Of a DNA stretch of 26,029 nt, positions 7,575 to 14,909 are shown piece after piece (the first letter of the stretch is position 1; the number at the start of each line of letters is the position of its first letter). The position numbers were made by a program, and so were the translations under genes. The notes under the pieces were generated by a model that was not told the origin of the DNA, made no database searches, and worked only from the letters and a program-made list of their open reading frames with translations. This DNA is from an uncultured Subdoligranulum sp. (GTDB taxonomy: Bacteria > Bacillota_A > Clostridia > Oscillospirales > Ruminococcaceae), in contig NZ_CALADU010000077.1 in assembly GCF_937890665.1 (NCBI RefSeq), positions 1 to 26,029 of the forward strand, in the 5' to 3' direction.

Positions 7575-8290
7575 CGGCGCATCTCCCCCATCAGTTTATA
7601 CCCAATGCCGCGTACCGTAACAAGCCACTGCGGTTTGCTGGCATTCTCCTCAATTTTTTCCCGCAAATGCCGAATATGCACGTTCAGACTGTTTTCGCAG
7701 CCGTAGTAATCTTGTCCCCATACCGCTTCGTATAGAGTATCGTAGGTAAGAATATGCCCACGGTTTTCCGCCAGTTTTTGCAGCAACGCGCGCTCGGTAG
7801 CTGTCAGCGTCACCACAGAACCATCCGGATGGTGCACCAGTGCATCCGCCAATTCTACGGTACAAGCCCCCAGTTGCAGGTGTCCCGACTCACCGCGTGC
7901 CAGTTCTGTACGGTAAGCGCGCTGCAGGATGTGCTGTACACGCAGTAGGAGCTCCTGCATCAAAAAGGGCTTGGTCAAATAGTCATCGGCACCCAGCCCC
8001 AACCCAAACAAGCGATCCGCATCTGCGTCCCGGGCGGAAAGAAACAATGCCGGTACGTCCGCCTGTGCCCACAACTGCTGAAACAGTGCAAACCCGTCAC
8101 CGTCTGGCAGGTTAATGTCCAGAATCATCAGCTCCGGTTGGTCCGCAGAAAAAGCTTTGCGGGCCGCCGCACAATTTTCCGCAGTTACAATGGTGCGGTA
8201 TCCCGCCGCCTGCAGATGTTCACACAACAGGTTCAACAGTTCGGGGGTATCGTCCACCAGTAACAGTTTGGCATCGTAGATCGTTTGCAT
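7571..8290 (-). CDS. OmpR-family response regulator
   Basis: A 239-aa two-component regulator. The receiver domain has the acidic pair Asp13-Asp14, phospho-acceptor Asp58 (MILDINLPDGDG), Ser85 (FLSA) and Lys107 (YLTKPF). The C-terminal winged helix (about 140-237) shows the OmpR/PhoB pattern LTATERALLQKLAENRG...ENSLNVHIRHLREKI...VRGIGYKL. ATG 8290 has GGAGGGG upstream. It is the first gene of the minus-strand pair, so its kinase partner is the next gene. Its probable targets are the phased TTAAG half-sites in the divergent intergenic region, with control of both the transporter and its own gene. Confidence 0.93.
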   Translation of the reverse strand: MQTIYDAKLLLVDDTPELLNLLCEHLQAAGYRTIVTAENCAAARKAFSADQPELMILDINLPDGDGFALFQQLWAQADVPALFLSARDADADRLFGLGLGADDYLTKPFLMQELLLRVQHILQRAYRTELARGESGHLQLGACTVELADALVHHPDGSVVTLTATERALLQKLAENRGHILTYDTLYEAVWGQDYYGCENSLNVHIRHLREKIEENASKPQWLVTVRGIGYKLMGEMRR

Positions 8291-8307
8291 ACTTTCCCCT
8301 CCATTCC

Positions 8308-8313
8308 ATTATA
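8308..8313 (-). promoter_or_regulatory. Predicted -10 box of the response regulator/kinase operon
   Basis: A perfect TATAAT on the minus strand (8313-8308) lies 18 bases before the start codon side of the leader. No good -35 box stands 16-18 bases upstream (best TGGCTC), which would fit activation by a regulator bound at the upstream TTAAG sites. Confidence 0.4.
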
Positions 8314-8352
8314 GCGCATCCTTTTCTTTAGAGCCATGCTGAAAGCTTAATC

Positions 8353-8390
8353 TTAAGGTAAATTTAAGCCCTCGTTTCAGTTCGATTAAG
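8353..8390. promoter_or_regulatory. Phased TTAAG half-sites, likely response-regulator operator
   Basis: TTAAG occurs at 8353-8357, 8364-8368 and 8386-8390, that is at 11- and 22-base intervals, one and two helical turns. OmpR-type regulators bind direct repeats at about 10-11 base spacing on one DNA face. The array lies midway between the divergent regulator and transporter genes. Binding is inferred. Confidence 0.5.
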
Positions 8391-8405
8391 CTCCATCGCG
8401 TAGGA

Positions 8406-8411
8406 TAGAAT
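8406..8411 (+). promoter_or_regulatory. Predicted -10 box of the LanFEG-like transporter operon
   Basis: TAGAAT (five of six consensus bases) with no recognisable -35 box at the proper distance (the 16-18 base window holds CGATTA-like sequence). The TTAAG direct repeats sit just upstream, as expected for an activator-dependent promoter. Confidence 0.4.
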
Positions 8412-8446
8412 TGTTTCCAAGAAGTTTATGCAAAGGAGCGAATACC

Positions 8447-9361
8447 ATGCAAACTGTGATTGAAACCCAATCGTTAAGCAAAATCTATGGCAGCCGTCCG
8501 GCAGTAGACCGAGTTTCCCTTCACGTCCCTCAGGGCTGCGTCTATGGCTTTATCGGTCCCAATGGCGCCGGTAAAAGTACCACCATGAAAATGTTACTAG
8601 GCCTGATTCACCCCAGCGCCGGGCAGGTTTTTCTGCTCGGCCAAGAGCTAACGGCACAAAATCGCTTGTCGCTTTTACGGCAAACCGGCAGTCTTATCGA
8701 GTCACCGTCCGGGTATCTGCACCTCACCGCACAAGAAAATCTAACCATTGTCGCCGACCTGAAAGGTGTATCCCGCAAAGATATATCCCGGGTATTGGAA
8801 ATTGTCCATCTGACAAAGGACCGCAACCGAAAAGTGGGCCAGTTTTCGTTGGGAATGAAGCAGCGTCTTGGCATTGCGATGGCGTTATTGGGCAATCCCG
8901 AACTACTGATTTTGGATGAGCCCACCAATGGTCTGGATCCTGCAGGGATTCAGGAGATGCGGGCGTTACTCGCAGACATGCCTGCTGCCACCGGCACCAC
9001 CGTTTTTCTGTCCAGCCACCTTTTAGGGGAAATGGAGCAGATGGTGGAACAGGTAGGCATTATCCAGCAGGGTAAATTGTTGTTTGAAGGTTCCCTGCAA
9101 GACTTACAGCAGCACAGTCGCGGAGCAGTGAGCCTGCGCTTGTTGTATCCCCAAAAAGCAATTCCCTTACTGCACGCCAACGGCATCCCTGTTCAGCAAA
9201 AGGAGAACGTCCTGACGCTGCCTCCCTTACAAGAAGAGTCGCTTGCCGCCTTGGTCCGGGCAGTAGCCGACAGCGGCGCCGGTGTTGTGGAACTGAATCG
9301 ACACACAAAATCTCTGGAGGAGATTTTCTTAAGCCTGACCGATTCCAAGGAGGTGAGCTGA
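8447..9361 (+). CDS. Lantibiotic-immunity type ABC transporter ATP-binding protein (LanF/CprA/BcrA-like)
   Basis: A 304-aa ATPase that would power export or expulsion of a membrane-active peptide. Walker A is GPNGAGKST (37-45), the signature FSLGMKQR (133-140), Walker B LLILDEPTNGLD (153-164) and the switch His191 (SSHLL). The Q-loop reads SLIESPSGY (82-90) with Glu85 in place of glutamine. This 'E-loop' is characteristic of lantibiotic-immunity LanF ATPases such as NukF. The start is ATG 8447 with AAAGGAG eight bases upstream; the frame is open 12 codons further but without a ribosome site. The C-terminal 80 residues are a variable accessory domain. Two permeases follow with almost no gaps. 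Confidence 0.92.
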   Translation: MQTVIETQSLSKIYGSRPAVDRVSLHVPQGCVYGFIGPNGAGKSTTMKMLLGLIHPSAGQVFLLGQELTAQNRLSLLRQTGSLIESPSGYLHLTAQENLTIVADLKGVSRKDISRVLEIVHLTKDRNRKVGQFSLGMKQRLGIAMALLGNPELLILDEPTNGLDPAGIQEMRALLADMPAATGTTVFLSSHLLGEMEQMVEQVGIIQQGKLLFEGSLQDLQQHSRGAVSLRLLYPQKAIPLLHANGIPVQQKENVLTLPPLQEESLAALVRAVADSGAGVVELNRHTKSLEEIFLSLTDSKEVS

Positions 9362-9362
9362 A

Positions 9363-10115
9363 ATGCTGCAAGGCCTGCATGCCGAAATACAAAAAGCCAA
9401 ACGCCACCACGATTTACTGATCTGCCTTTTGATTCCTCTGGCCGCTTTGCTTTGGTCAGCCTACTCCGCCCCCGACGGCGGTGACGACTTACGCGTCGGA
9501 TACCATGCCCTGTTATATACCTTCCCGGTGATGAACACCGTTTTGATGCCAGTGGGCATGGCGATGTTAGCCAGCCGCCTTTGGGATGTAGAGGTAAAAG
9601 GCAACACCCCCAAATTGTTGTACACACTGCAAAGCCGCCGCAGTTTGTTTGCTGCCAAAGTGCTGCTGGGCATGGCGGAACTCTCTGTGATCGTTTCGGT
9701 TGAAGTGTTCGGCATATGGATTCTTGGTCAAGTTCTGGGGTATTTGGATACTCCGCCGCTCGTTCAGTTCGCTTACAGCTTTCTTTGTACCTACACGGTA
9801 GATCTCATGCTCTTTTTCTCGGAACTTTTATTAACCATTTTGTTGCAAAATCCATTGCCTGCCCTTTGCACCGGAATTGCCGGTTCTCTAATCGGTTTGT
9901 TTTCGGCCTTTATGCCGCCTGTCGTCGGCTATTTTGTTCCCTGGGGGTATTTTATCCCACTAACCACCTACGTCCTCATCGATTGGGATCCTGATACCCG
10001 AGCCGTCCTCTACGGCATCCGAGAATTTCGTCCCTTACTTTTGCTTTGGTGTGCTGTTCTGGCCCTTTTATTTTTTTGCATCACCTGGCGGGCAATTCGA
10101 GAAAAGGAGGTATAA
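9363..10115 (+). CDS. ABC-2 type permease, LanE/CprB-like
   Basis: A 250-aa membrane protein with about six transmembrane segments, no ATPase motif, and the family pattern after the second helix (SRLWDVEVKGNTPKLLYTLQSRRSLFAAKVLLG, about residues 71-103). That pattern is typical of the small permeases of lantibiotic-immunity and bacitracin-type exporters. It starts one base after the ATPase stop, with the ribosome site AAGGAGGTG inside the end of that gene, which implies tight coupling and a 1:1 complex. It pairs with the next, paralogous permease. Which is the E and which the G subunit is inferred from gene order. Confidence 0.85.
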   Translation: MLQGLHAEIQKAKRHHDLLICLLIPLAALLWSAYSAPDGGDDLRVGYHALLYTFPVMNTVLMPVGMAMLASRLWDVEVKGNTPKLLYTLQSRRSLFAAKVLLGMAELSVIVSVEVFGIWILGQVLGYLDTPPLVQFAYSFLCTYTVDLMLFFSELLLTILLQNPLPALCTGIAGSLIGLFSAFMPPVVGYFVPWGYFIPLTTYVLIDWDPDTRAVLYGIREFRPLLLLWCAVLALLFFCITWRAIREKEV

Positions 10116-10118
10116 ATC

Positions 10119-10853
10119 GTGTTGTTACGTTGTCTGCGTGCAGAAAATCGGAAACTGCACGCCTCCCCGATTTGGATCTTATTCTTTCTGCTGCCGGTTA
10201 TTTCAGCAGCTTACGGAACCGTCAATTATCTCGGGAATCTTGGCATCCTCAGCGCGAGTTGGTACGCGCTTTGGACCCAGCACACCCTCTTTTACTCCCT
10301 ATTCTTTTTTCCCACTCTGGTAGCAATCTATGCCTCTTACCTTTGGCGGTTGGAACATCTGGGACATAACTGGAATCTGATCATGGCTGCCCCCGTCCCT
10401 CCTTTTGCCCTGTTTTTGGCAAAGTTTTTTGTAGTAGTCAACTTGGTGCTGCTGACCCAGTGTTGGATTTTTCTGCTGTATTGTTTGTGCGGCAAAGTAT
10501 TTGCCACCCTACCCGGATGGCCTCCCATTACACTGTTTGTCTTTTTGCTCCGCGGTGCGCTGGGCGGGTTGAGTGTTATTGCCCTTCAACTGCTTTTGTC
10601 TATGCTGATTCGCAGTTTTGCAGTGCCGATCTTTATTGCCTTGTTTGGCGGTATCATCGGCATGCTGGCAGCCAGCCAAGATGTCGGTCTGTTTTGGCCC
10701 TACGCCTTAATGCAATACGGCATGAACTCCAACAAAAGCGAGGACATGCTTTCTGGGAACCTTTTCCCCTTCTTTGCGGCTTACCTGCTTTGGTTGACAG
10801 TACTCTTTTGCACCGCCAACCTACTGTTGACGCGCCGTGATGTAAAAAGCTGA
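10119..10853 (+). CDS. ABC-2 type permease, LanG/CprC-like
   Basis: A 244-aa polytopic membrane protein, about six helices, paralogous to the gene before it. It has the same motif after helix two (YLWRLEHLGHNWNLIMAAPVPPFALFLAKFF), with the E-x-x-G/H-N-W/T-x-L-I/L signature of this permease class. The start codon is GTG at 10119 with a strong AAAGGAGG six or so bases upstream; the gap to the previous stop is three bases. With the ATPase and first permease it makes a complete three-gene exporter. No bacteriocin precursor or modification gene is in the window, so the complex probably gives resistance to peptides made by others or by the host. Confidence 0.85.
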   Translation: MLLRCLRAENRKLHASPIWILFFLLPVISAAYGTVNYLGNLGILSASWYALWTQHTLFYSLFFFPTLVAIYASYLWRLEHLGHNWNLIMAAPVPPFALFLAKFFVVVNLVLLTQCWIFLLYCLCGKVFATLPGWPPITLFVFLLRGALGGLSVIALQLLLSMLIRSFAVPIFIALFGGIIGMLAASQDVGLFWPYALMQYGMNSNKSEDMLSGNLFPFFAAYLLWLTVLFCTANLLLTRRDVKS

Positions 10854-10864
10854 CTTTCCCCCGA

Positions 10865-10893
10865 TTGCCAAACCGGTCTGGCGGCAGTATACT
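10865..10893 (+). promoter_or_regulatory. Predicted sigma-A promoter of the 129-aa unknown
   Basis: TTGCCA (10865-10870, five of six) is followed after exactly 17 bases by TATACT (10888-10893, five of six). This is one of the better promoter matches in the window and lies right after the transporter operon, so the next gene has its own transcription start. Confidence 0.65.
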
Positions 10894-10904
10894 ATTGGTA
10901 TACT
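10886..10904. promoter_or_regulatory. Inverted repeat AGTATAC-N5-GTATACT on the promoter (operator-like)
   Basis: Perfect 7-base arms with a 5-base spacer. The left arm contains the predicted -10 box and the right arm reaches the expected transcription start. The same bases also form an 8-base direct repeat (GTATACTA) at 11-base spacing. A dimeric repressor bound here would block the promoter; the regulator is unknown. Confidence 0.5.
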
Positions 10905-10927
10905 ACGTCACCGAGGAGGATTGCGCC

Positions 10928-11317
10928 ATGACCGCTAACGCCGCCGATTTTGCAGGTTCTGTCTGTGGAAGCCGCTACGAAAAAGAGATGGAAACTCATT
11001 TTCGCGATTGCCTTTTGTTTTATCTGGACGGGCGGATTCGCTTTGAACGGTACTGCTACGGCGAAGCAGCCTGCCTTGTATTCAGCGTTTGGGGAAGCGG
11101 ATTCGACGCCGATGGCAAAATCCGTTGGGACAAAGAACCCGATTTTGAAAGTCAGCAAAGCGCTTTACCCCGAGTCCTGACCGATGTACAGGAAAGTGGA
11201 ACTGCTTTACAGTTTGACGGGATGCGCAAGCGCTATGTCAAAACAGAGGAATTCACGCAGGACAAGGCCAACGGTTATGGACCGTGGAAGCTCTTTTGGA
11301 TAAAACATCGCCGATAA
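10928..11317 (+). CDS. Hypothetical protein, 129 aa
   Basis: I do not recognise this protein. It is soluble, without signal peptide or membrane segment. It is rich in aromatic and charged residues (RFERYCYGEAACLVFSVWG near residue 38; KANGYGPWKLFWIKHRR at the end) and has four cysteines (13, 28, 43, 49) that do not form a known metal motif. ATG 10928 has GAGGAGGA upstream, an excellent ribosome site, and a good promoter precedes it, so it is very probably real and separately controlled. It ends in front of a very strong hairpin. Its position beside the peptide-resistance transporter may be chance; nothing in the sequence ties it to that function. Confidence 0.7.
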   Translation: MTANAADFAGSVCGSRYEKEMETHFRDCLLFYLDGRIRFERYCYGEAACLVFSVWGSGFDADGKIRWDKEPDFESQQSALPRVLTDVQESGTALQFDGMRKRYVKTEEFTQDKANGYGPWKLFWIKHRR

Positions 11318-11322
11318 ACAAT

Positions 11323-11358
11323 CAGCCCGCCGCTGCAATATGTTGCAGCGGCGGGCTG
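11323..11358. terminator. Strong hairpin terminator between convergent genes
   Basis: A perfect 16-bp stem, CAGCCCGCCGCTGCAA (11323-11338) with its complement (11343-11358), around a four-base loop. It separates the convergent 129-aa gene (stop 11317) and pdp (stop 11377). The T tracts are short on both sides (GGTTTATG, and GATTGTTTAT on the minus strand), but the GC-rich stem is very stable. Confidence 0.8.
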
Positions 11359-11376
11359 GTTTATGTCCTTTTTAGT

Positions 11377-12702
11377 TTAAGAGAATCTCTCTACGCCTTC
11401 CGACGTAACGCGGGCATAGATCAAAGGCGGCAATTTCGGCTTTTCTTCCCGGATTACCAATCCGCCACGGTACATATCCTCCGCTGCGGCGAAAAGTGCA
11501 GGGTCGTCTGCATAGAATGTGCAGATGCTCTCCCCGGCTTGCACAGCATCCCCCAGTTTTTTGTGCATGACGATACCGGCAGCAAAATCGATACTGTCCT
11601 CTTTTTTGATACGGCCGGCCCCCAACAAAACGCTGGCATTGCCAATCTTCTCCACATCGTTTTTATAGATATACCCGGCGCAAGGGGCTGTAACTTCGTA
11701 GCTGTACTTTGCTTTGCGGAAACATGTCGGGTCTTGCAGCACCGACACATCCCCGCCCTGCGCTGCAAACATCTGGCAGCACTTAGCAAAAGCCGAGCCA
11801 TCCTCAATCACACGTTCTGCCATGGCACGGCAGGTCGCAGCATCTCCTTTTCCGGCCAACTGCAGCATATTGGTGGCTAGCTGCAAACAGACTTCCGTCA
11901 AATCCGCAGGACCCTTGCCCTGCAAGACCGCCATGCTTTCGGCCACTTCCAGCGAATTACCAATGTTATGACCAAGCGGTTTATCCATATCGGTGATAAG
12001 AGCTGCTACCTTCCGGCCATGTGCCGTACCGATAGCTACCATCTGGCGGGCCAGTTCAATAGCACTGTCCAGATCTTTCATAAACGCGCCATCACCCATG
12101 GTCACATCCAGCAAAATAGCATCAGAACCCGCTGCCAATTTTTTGCTCATGATCGAGGAAGCAATCAGCGGAATGCACCCTACGGTAGCTGTTACATCCC
12201 GCAAAGCGTACATCTTCTTATCCGCCACCGCAATCTGTCCGCTCTGGCCAATGACCGAAATCCCGATCTCGTTGACTTGCTTAAAAAACTCTTCCTGCGT
12301 CAGGCTGGTACGTGTTCCGGGCACTGCTTCCATCTTATCGATGGTACCGCCCGTATGACCCAAGCCACGGCCACTCATCTTGGCAATCTTTACGCCACAG
12401 GCCGCCACAATCGGCGCAATAACCAGCGTAGTTTTGTCGCCCACGCCACCGGTGGAGTGTTTATCCGCTTTGACGCCTTCGATGGCAGACAAGTCCACCA
12501 TATCGCCGGAACGCGCCATCACGTCGGTGAGGATGGCCGTTTCTTCATCAGTCATCCCCCGTAAATAGATGGCCATAAGCAGTGCCGACATTTGATAATC
12601 TGGCACATCACCCGACACATACCCATTGACGGCAAAAGTCAATTCTTCACGGTCCAGTGTTCCACCATCCCGCTTCTTGGCAATAATATCGTACATTCGC
12701 AT
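11377..12702 (-). CDS. pdp: Pyrimidine-nucleoside phosphorylase
   Basis: A 441-aa enzyme that splits uridine, thymidine or deoxyuridine with phosphate into base and (deoxy)ribose-1-phosphate. The phosphate/substrate motif KHSTGGVGDKT is at residues 81-91, and the family signature SGRGLGHTGGTIDKME at 110-125. The later blocks ALRDVTATVGCIPLIASSIMSKK and DVTMGDGAFMK are intact. The start is ATG 12702 (MRMYDIIAKKRDG) with AAAGGAGG about nine bases upstream. This places the KHS triad at 81-83, as in characterised Bacillus-type enzymes, so a longer start at 12777 is rejected. It is the last gene of the nucleoside importer run. Pdp and DeoA (thymidine phosphorylase) are close relatives; the Gram-positive Pdp form fits better. 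Confidence 0.94.
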   Translation of the reverse strand: MRMYDIIAKKRDGGTLDREELTFAVNGYVSGDVPDYQMSALLMAIYLRGMTDEETAILTDVMARSGDMVDLSAIEGVKADKHSTGGVGDKTTLVIAPIVAACGVKIAKMSGRGLGHTGGTIDKMEAVPGTRTSLTQEEFFKQVNEIGISVIGQSGQIAVADKKMYALRDVTATVGCIPLIASSIMSKKLAAGSDAILLDVTMGDGAFMKDLDSAIELARQMVAIGTAHGRKVAALITDMDKPLGHNIGNSLEVAESMAVLQGKGPADLTEVCLQLATNMLQLAGKGDAATCRAMAERVIEDGSAFAKCCQMFAAQGGDVSVLQDPTCFRKAKYSYEVTAPCAGYIYKNDVEKIGNASVLLGAGRIKKEDSIDFAAGIVMHKKLGDAVQAGESICTFYADDPALFAAAEDMYRGGLVIREEKPKLPPLIYARVTSEGVERFS

Positions 12703-12728
12703 ACTGTGGTAGCCTCCTTTCAGGCGAG

Positions 12729-12780
12729 GTTTCGGTGTATTGTGCCGAAACAGAGAAATGCCGCCCGGAGACGGCATTTC
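12729..12780 (-). terminator. Two consecutive hairpins between the importer permease and pdp
   Basis: On the minus strand, just after the permease stop, GAAATGCCG/CGGCATTTC (12780-12772 with 12763-12755) forms a 9-bp stem. GTTTCGG/CCGAAAC (12751-12745 with 12735-12729) then forms a 7-bp stem. No long T run follows either, so they may act as a partial terminator, an mRNA-end stabiliser or a processing site that sets the pdp level relative to the importer. Confidence 0.5.
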
Positions 12781-12804
12781 GGATAATAGGATTGCGGATC
12801 GCGT

Positions 12805-13797
12805 TTATCGGCTGCCCTTATCGTAGGGGATGCCTTCAGCCTTGGGCGCCTGCGAGTTTTTGGACGTGAAGATCAACACGATCATCGTCACGATATACGG
12901 CAACATCTGGTAGAAGTTAGATACTTCCTTAACGCCTTCAAACTTCGGCAGGAAGGACAACGACGAGCTGTACGCCGCAATGACCTTGAACAGCGCGAAG
13001 AAGAAAGAAGAGGCCAGAATCGGGAAAGGTTTCCAGTTGCCGAAAATCATAACCGCCAGCGCAAGGAAGCCGTAGCCGCCCACGTCAGAGTTGAAGCCGG
13101 AGCCAGCCGCCACCGTATAGGCAAGACCGCCGATGCCGCCCAGAAAACCGGAAATCAGCACGCCAGCATACCGCATTTTGTAAACGTTGATGCCCACAGA
13201 ATCCGCCGCCTGCGGGTGCTCGCCACAAGCACGAAGCCGCAAACCGAAACGGGTTTTGTACATCAACACATAGGCCGCGATAAACAGAACCACCGCAACC
13301 GGTGTAGTAAGATAGAAATATTTGAAGATCAGATTGTTCCAGAAGCTAGGACCGTCCACCGGTGCCAAGCCAAAGGTTTCCCGGGTAATACGCACCCAGC
13401 TGGGGATCTGGATCGTAGTCAGGCCCTGACCCTGAATGGCCCAAGTCATAACGACGGCGAAAGCCGGCGCGAACTGGTTCAGTGCCGTGCCGCCAATGGT
13501 CTGATCGGCCTTCAGGTTAATAGCAGCGAAACCAAGGAACAGCGAGAAGATCATACCGGTACCGCCGGCCACCAAAATGGCAATCAGCATGGACAACTGC
13601 GGGTTGGCCTCGCCGAAGCCGCTCTGGTCCAACGCCTGCAGCGTAAAGCAGGCAAAAAGCGCACCAATGATCATCATGCCTTCCAGCGCAATATTAATCA
13701 CGCCGGAATGTTCGCTGAACATGCCGCCCAACGCTACCAGAAGCAGCGGAACCGCAAACAAAATGGTCAAGCTGATGATATTCGCAGCAATCATCAT
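12805..13797 (-). CDS. Nucleoside ABC transporter permease 2 (NupQ-like)
   Basis: A 330-aa inner-membrane permease with about eight to nine hydrophobic helices, of the BPD_transp_2 (RbsC/LivH-like) family. Conserved blocks include SGVINIALEGMMIIGAL (about 31-47), a typical BMP-system permease motif, and FGLRLRACGEHPQAADSVGINV (about 188-209), the ATPase-contact loop. It overlaps the preceding permease by four bases, and its ribosome site AAAGGGGG lies in that gene's end. With the other permease it forms the channel of a nucleoside importer. The substrate is inferred from the BMP lipoproteins and salvage enzymes alongside. Confidence 0.92.
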   Translation of the reverse strand: MMIAANIISLTILFAVPLLLVALGGMFSEHSGVINIALEGMMIIGALFACFTLQALDQSGFGEANPQLSMLIAILVAGGTGMIFSLFLGFAAINLKADQTIGGTALNQFAPAFAVVMTWAIQGQGLTTIQIPSWVRITRETFGLAPVDGPSFWNNLIFKYFYLTTPVAVVLFIAAYVLMYKTRFGLRLRACGEHPQAADSVGINVYKMRYAGVLISGFLGGIGGLAYTVAAGSGFNSDVGGYGFLALAVMIFGNWKPFPILASSFFFALFKVIAAYSSSLSFLPKFEGVKEVSNFYQMLPYIVTMIVLIFTSKNSQAPKAEGIPYDKGSR

Positions 13798-14909
13798 TTG
13801 GCAGCGCCCCCTTTCTCTTTACGACCGGACACCGCTTTGGCGATCACACCGCGCATCAGCAGCGCAAAGGCCGCCAGATAAATGATTACCGCAATCACGA
13901 TGTCGATGGTTTCGGACGAGTAGGCGGGCTGCATAGCTGCGCCGCCCACCTGAATATAACTGATGAACAGCGCCGAGAAAATCGTGCCGATAGGATTGGA
14001 GCTAGCCAGCAACGCCACCGGAATGCCGTTGAAACCCATGGACAGAATGGCTTTTTCCAATACATACTGGCCCGTACCAGCCAGATAGTAGATGCCACCA
14101 CCGATGCCGGACAACGCACCGGAAATCACCATAGACAGAACAATGTTCCGTTTGGCATTGATACCGGCATATTGTGCAGCATCTCGGCTAAGGCCGCAAG
14201 CCTTGAGTTCATACCCAAAAGTCGTCTTTTGCAGTACAACCCAAACAATAATTGCAAACAGAATCGTGATCCAAATGCTGATATTAATCCAGCTGGAGTT
14301 GCCAAACAAGACCGCCAGATGACCTTTGGGAAGAATCGCATCCGGGTTTGCTGCCGACAGTGCGGCCGTACGGTCCGAGTTGGAAGCACCCCAACCGGAC
14401 GCCAGCATATTCGGGGAGTTTGCCAAAATCAGGTTAACAAGGTACATACCGATCCAGTTGAACATAATGGCGGTAATGACCTCATTGACATTGAAGTATG
14501 CTTTGAACAAACCGGGGAAAACACCCCAGATGGCACCGCCTACCGCCGCTGCAACCAGACAGATAAACCAAGGCATCTGGAACTGAATGGCAAACAGCAA
14601 CGCGAAGAAAGCACCCATCGTATACTGTCCGGAAGCACCGATGTTAAACAGGCCGGTTTTAAAAGCAAAGCCCACCGACAAACCGCACATCATAAGCGGC
14701 GCTGCCTGATACAATACTTTGCCGAACTTGTCCATGCTGCCAAAGCCGGTGGTCATCATGGCCTTCATACCTTCCAGCGACGCACCGGGGTTCAAAACGA
14801 CCAGCAGCAAAAAGCCCAGCACCAATCCAATCACAATGGAGAGAAGGCTTGCCAAAACACCTACGACCGCAGGGTTCTGCAAAAACGTCCGTTTTTGTTT
14901 GTTTTTCAT
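13794..14909 (-). CDS. Nucleoside ABC transporter permease 1 (NupP-like)
   Basis: A 371-aa BPD_transp_2 permease with a short basic N-terminus (MKNKQKRTFLQNP) and about nine to ten helices. Conserved stretches include LFNIGASGQYTMGAFFA (about 88-104) and FGYELKACGLSRDAAQYAGINAKRN (about 230-254), the coupling loop to the ATPase. Its start ATG overlaps the ATPase stop (ATGA, 14906-14909), with GGGGGAGG seven bases upstream. It is longer at the N-terminus than its partner, as usual for the first permease of YufP/NupP type. It acts as a heterodimer with the downstream permease. Confidence 0.92.
   Translation of the reverse strand: MKNKQKRTFLQNPAVVGVLASLLSIVIGLVLGFLLLVVLNPGASLEGMKAMMTTGFGSMDKFGKVLYQAAPLMMCGLSVGFAFKTGLFNIGASGQYTMGAFFALLFAIQFQMPWFICLVAAAVGGAIWGVFPGLFKAYFNVNEVITAIMFNWIGMYLVNLILANSPNMLASGWGASNSDRTAALSAANPDAILPKGHLAVLFGNSSWINISIWITILFAIIVWVVLQKTTFGYELKACGLSRDAAQYAGINAKRNIVLSMVISGALSGIGGGIYYLAGTGQYVLEKAILSMGFNGIPVALLASSNPIGTIFSALFISYIQVGGAAMQPAYSSETIDIVIAVIIYLAAFALLMRGVIAKAVSGRKEKGGAAK

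Noticed and set aside
10854..10927. A bacteriocin precursor peptide next to the LanFEG-like transporter
   Set aside because: The 74-base gap holds only a promoter and inverted repeat; no short frame with a ribosome site or a leader-like sequence fits.
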